The notes under the pieces: model-generated | Seen by the model: only the letters and a program-made list of their open reading frames with translations | Databases searched by the model: none | What the model was told of the DNA's origin: nothing | Assembly: GCA_021324465.1 (NCBI GenBank) | Contig: JAJPJB010000096.1 | Coordinates: 1 to 64,000 of the forward strand | Source of the DNA: Hyphomicrobiaceae bacterium | GTDB taxonomy: Bacteria; Pseudomonadota; Alphaproteobacteria; Rhizobiales; Xanthobacteraceae | Length of the DNA stretch: 64,000 nucleotides | Reading direction: 5' to 3' | Shown: positions 59,427 through 64,000 of the stretch, in pieces | How positions within the stretch are numbered: the first letter of the stretch is position 1 | How the letters are laid out: every line of letters begins with the position of its first letter | Made by a program: the position numbers and the translations under genes

Positions 59427-61241
59427 ATGCCGATCCGCCAGCTGCCCGAGGCCGTTGTCAACCGCATCGCCGCGGGCGAGGTCGTCGAGCGACCGGCGAG
59501 CGTGGTCAAGGAGCTCGTCGAGAACGCGCTCGATGCCGGCGCACGCCGCATCGATGTTCTGACCGATGGCGGCGGGCGGCGTCTCATTCGCGTCAGCGAC
59601 GATGGCGAAGGAATGACGGCCGCGGACCTCGCACTCGCGATCGAGCGCCACGCCACCTCGAAGCTCGACGACCACGATTTGATTGCGATCCGCACCCTCG
59701 GCTTCCGCGGCGAGGCCTTGCCGTCGATCGGCGCGGTGGCGCGGCTGTCGATCGCAACGCGGCATGCCGACGAGCCGCATGCCTGGGCAATCGAGGTCGA
59801 TGCCGGCATGAAATCGGACGTGAAGCCTGCGGCGCTCGGGGAGGGCACACGCGTCGAGGTGCGCGATCTTTTTTATGCGACGCCGGCACGCTTGAAGTTT
59901 CTGAAACTGGACCGCACCGAGGCGGAGGCCGTGCGCGATGTGGTGCGCCGGCTTGCGATGGCGCGGCCGGACGTCGCCTTTACGCTGGCTGGCGAAGAGC
60001 GCGCGCCGGTGACCTTTGCCGCGGCGCTGCCCGGCGCGCCCGGACGGCTGACGCGGCTCGGCGATGTACTGGGCGCAGAGTTCCGTGCCAATGCGGTCGA
60101 AATTGCCGCCGAGCGCGAGGGCATCAGCATTGAAGGTTTTGCCGCGCTGCCGACGTTGACGCGCGCCAATGCGCTCGGCCAATATCTGTTCGTCAATGGT
60201 CGGCCGGTGCGCGACAAGCTTCTGCTTGGCGCGGTGCGCGCGGCCTATGCCGATTATCTGCCGCGTGACCGCCATCCGCTCGTTGCTTTATTTGTTTCGA
60301 CGCCGCCGCGCGAGGTCGATGTCAATGTGCATCCGGCCAAGGCCGAAGTGCGTTTTCGCAATGCCGGTGTGGTGCGCGCGTTGATCGTCTCGGCGCTGAA
60401 AGCCGCGCTGGCGCGCGAAGCGATGCGCGCGGCGACGAGCGGCGGTGCGGCGACCATCGCCGCGTTCCAGCCCATGGTGGCGCCGCCGCGCAGCCGGGAC
60501 TGGCGGCGCGCGCCGGCGAAGCCGAACGATGCGCGGCGGCCGTTGCTGCCGCTGCGCGGCGGCTTGGCCGAAGCGGCCCAGGTGGCCTTCGATGTCGGTG
60601 CGCCGGCGGCAGATTTGCGCGCGGAGCCCACAGCCGAGGCCGTGCCGGCCGATCTCTTTGATCATCCGCTCGGCGCCGCACGCGCGCAGCTGCATGAGAC
60701 TTACATCGTGGCGCAGACGCGCGACGGCCTGGTCATTGTCGACCAGCACGCCGCGCACGAGCGCATCGTTTACGAGAAGCTGAAAGCCGCGCTTTCGCAA
60801 AGCGGCGTGGCGCGACAGATCCTGCTCATTCCGGAAATCGTCGAGCTCGACGAGGCCGACGTCGAGCGGCTCACCGCGCGTGCGCACGAGCTGGCGCGCT
60901 TTGGCCTTGTGCTCGAACCGTTCGGCCCCGGCGCGGTCGCGCTGCGCGAGACGCCGTCGCTCCTTGGCGCGATTGACGGCGCGAGTCTCGTCCGCGATCT
61001 CGCCGACCACATCAGCGAATGGGACGAGACCTTGCCGCTCGAGCGGCGGCTGATGCGAATCGCCTCCTGCATGGCCTGTCACGGCTCGGTGCGCGCCGGG
61101 CGGCGGCTCAAAGGCGAGGAAATGAATGCGCTGCTGCGCGAGATGGAAGCGACGCCGAATTCCGGCCAATGCAATCACGGCCGGCCCACTTGTGTCGAAC
61201 TGAAACTTAGCGATATCGAGCGGCTGTTTGGCAGGCGGTGA
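59427..61241 (+). CDS. mutL: DNA mismatch repair protein MutL
   Basis: The 604-residue product has the GHKL ATPase start [20 protein letters not shown] with the catalytic Glu in [29 protein letters not shown] and [16 protein letters not shown]. The C-terminal dimerisation/endonuclease domain has the DQHA-X2-E-X4-E motif in [14 protein letters not shown] plus [13 protein letters not shown] and [12 protein letters not shown], so it should nick DNA itself, as expected without MutH. It links MutS to downstream repair. A Bug-type gene begins within five bases of its stop. Confidence 0.97.
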   Translation: MPIRQLPEAVVNRIAAGEVVERPASVVKELVENALDAGARRIDVLTDGGGRRLIRVSDDGEGMTAADLALAIERHATSKLDDHDLIAIRTLGFRGEALPSIGAVARLSIATRHADEPHAWAIEVDAGMKSDVKPAALGEGTRVEVRDLFYATPARLKFLKLDRTEAEAVRDVVRRLAMARPDVAFTLAGEERAPVTFAAALPGAPGRLTRLGDVLGAEFRANAVEIAAEREGISIEGFAALPTLTRANALGQYLFVNGRPVRDKLLLGAVRAAYADYLPRDRHPLVALFVSTPPREVDVNVHPAKAEVRFRNAGVVRALIVSALKAALAREAMRAATSGGAATIAAFQPMVAPPRSRDWRRAPAKPNDARRPLLPLRGGLAEAAQVAFDVGAPAADLRAEPTAEAVPADLFDHPLGAARAQLHETYIVAQTRDGLVIVDQHAAHERIVYEKLKAALSQSGVARQILLIPEIVELDEADVERLTARAHELARFGLVLEPFGPGAVALRETPSLLGAIDGASLVRDLADHISEWDETLPLERRLMRIASCMACHGSVRAGRRLKGEEMNALLREMEATPNSGQCNHGRPTCVELKLSDIERLFGRR

Positions 61242-61245
61242 ACAG

Positions 61246-62214
61246 ATGAAGCGCTTATATCTGGCTGCACTTTGCGTCTTCGCGTCCGTCCAGGCGCGCG
61301 CCGATGACTGGCCGAGCCGGCTCATCACCCTGATCGTGCCGTTTGCGGCGGGCGGCGGGGTCGATCTCTCCGCGCGCATTCAGGCGCAGCGCATGGGTGA
61401 GCTTCTCGGCCAGCCCATCGTCGTCGAGAATGTCGGTGCGGCGGCCGGCATGGCGGGCAGTCTGCGCGTGGCCAAGGCCGATCCCGACGGCTACACCCTG
61501 CTGATCGGGAATAGCGGAACGCATGCCTATAGCCAATCGCTGTACAAGCACCCGCTCTATAATTCAGTGACCGATTTCACGCCGATCGGGCTCGCCACCG
61601 AATCGCCGCGCATTCTGATCGCGCGCAAGGATTTTCCAGCGGACAATCTGAAAGAGTTCGTTGCCTATGTGAAGGCCAATCAGAGCGGTATGCAGTTTGC
61701 TTCGGCCGGCGTCGGCTCCGGCACGCATCTGCCGTGCGTGCTGATCAATCTGGCGCTGGGCGTGAATGTCACGCATGTGCCGTATCGCGGCGAGGCACCC
61801 GCGCAGCAGGACCTGATCGGCGGCCGGATCGACTACATGTGCTCGACGATCCAGACCGGCGCCGCTTTGGCGAAACAGGGGACCGTCAAAGGAATCGCGG
61901 TGATGGCACCGCGTCGCGTGAGGATCATCGCCGATCTGCCGACCTCCGGCGAGCAGGGCGTGAGCGGCGTCGAGGCCAGCGTCTGGAATGCGTTCTTCCT
62001 GCCGCCGAAGGCGCCGCCGGCGATCGTGCAAAAGCTCAACAAAGCAATGAGCGATGCACTCGACGATCCCGCACTGCGCGAGCGCCTCGAAAGTGTCGGG
62101 CTCGAAATCGCAGCGCCCGAGCGCCGCTCGCCCGATTATCTTAAAAGATTCGTCGCCGACGAGGTCGACCGCTGGGCCAGGGTCGTTCACGCTGCTGGCA
62201 TCAGTGCCGACTGA
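61246..62214 (+). CDS. Bug-family solute-binding protein
   Basis: The ATG at 61246 gives 322 residues with a signal peptide (MKRLYLAALCVFASVQARA). The Bug pattern is clear: LITLIVPFAAGGGVDLSARI, PIVVENVGAAAGMAGSLRVA, PDGYTLLIGNSGT and VTHVPYRGEAPAQQDLIGG. It is the third such protein in the window and again has no TctA/TctB neighbour. It starts five bases after mutL, so the two may share a transcript although their functions are unrelated. Confidence 0.92.
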   Translation: MKRLYLAALCVFASVQARADDWPSRLITLIVPFAAGGGVDLSARIQAQRMGELLGQPIVVENVGAAAGMAGSLRVAKADPDGYTLLIGNSGTHAYSQSLYKHPLYNSVTDFTPIGLATESPRILIARKDFPADNLKEFVAYVKANQSGMQFASAGVGSGTHLPCVLINLALGVNVTHVPYRGEAPAQQDLIGGRIDYMCSTIQTGAALAKQGTVKGIAVMAPRRVRIIADLPTSGEQGVSGVEASVWNAFFLPPKAPPAIVQKLNKAMSDALDDPALRERLESVGLEIAAPERRSPDYLKRFVADEVDRWARVVHAAGISAD

Positions 62215-62256
62215 CCTCCGCGGAATCATGGCTTCCGCTGGCGAACTGCAAGGCGA

Positions 62257-62290
62257 GGGCGGCGTTTCAAACGGTCACGCAACGCCGCCC
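62257..62290. terminator. Bidirectional hairpin between the Bug gene and katG
   Basis: GGGCGGCGTT (62257-62266) and AACGCCGCCC (62281-62290) form a perfect ten-base-pair stem with a 14-base loop, placed exactly between two convergent genes. No long T-tract flanks it. Confidence 0.55.
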
Positions 62291-62303
62291 ACGTCAGCAA
62301 AGA

Positions 62304-64000
<1,697 letters not shown>

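Overview
The window reads as ordinary high-GC chromosome of an alphaproteobacterium, most like the Hyphomicrobiales (Rhizobiales) around Bradyrhizobium, Xanthobacteraceae or Pseudolabrys. The signs are the groESL pair under a CIRCE element, HisZ-dependent histidine synthesis, a DUF6894 protein, two DUF883 proteins, HWE-type histidine kinase signalling, Omp25-like barrels, three orphan Bug-type solute-binding proteins and the order ribF-ileS-lspA-M16 peptidases. This placement is inference from gene content. I see no tRNA, rRNA, transposase, integrase, CRISPR array or prophage module. Both ends cut genes: groEL on the left and katG on the right.

Layout. 0-5 kb: groES-groEL, a heme-binding GlcG/HbpS-like protein, a lipoprotein, a CheZ-like phosphatase and a periplasmic L,D-transpeptidase. 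5-11 kb: a cell-surface block with a lipid-linked glycosyltransferase overlapping a ChbG/HpnK deacetylase, a divergent and tightly overlapping acyl-adenylating enzyme-GNAT-acyl carrier protein operon, an Omp25-like barrel and a GtrA protein. 11-18.5 kb: a giant CheB-CheR-PAS-HWE kinase followed by a receiver protein whose phosphoacceptor Asp is Asn, then small stress-type genes, a Crp/Fnr regulator and a DUF883 protein. 18.5-20.5 kb: two divergent Bug solute-binding proteins.

20.6-40 kb: hisZ-hisG and hisS are separated by about 15 kb of metal-handling and outer-membrane genes. This block holds a secreted FmdE-like protein with nikR, a cobalamin riboswitch driving a TonB-dependent receptor and a PepSY membrane protein, a second TonB receptor behind a DUF2946 protein, an Omp25-OprB double-barrel porin fusion, and a copper operon (DUF2946, outer-membrane protein, copC, copD). 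It is the most interesting part of the window: the FmdE/NikR/riboswitch/receptor/PepSY set looks like a nickel or cobalt/cobamide acquisition system that would usually be annotated only as siderophore uptake.

40-64 kb: an omega-aminotransferase, a GT39-type glycosyltransferase, a TipF-like degenerate EAL protein, a HAD hydrolase, a CheY, ribF, a membrane-stress group (holin-like, DUF883, AI-2E family), ileS-lspA, a DUF3035/BamF-like protein, an active/inactive M16 peptidase pair preceded by a perfect palindrome, arfB, a 2OG-Fe(II) oxygenase, a DUF3592 protein, mutL, a third Bug protein and katG. Several short palindromic or dispersed intergenic repeats are scattered through the window.
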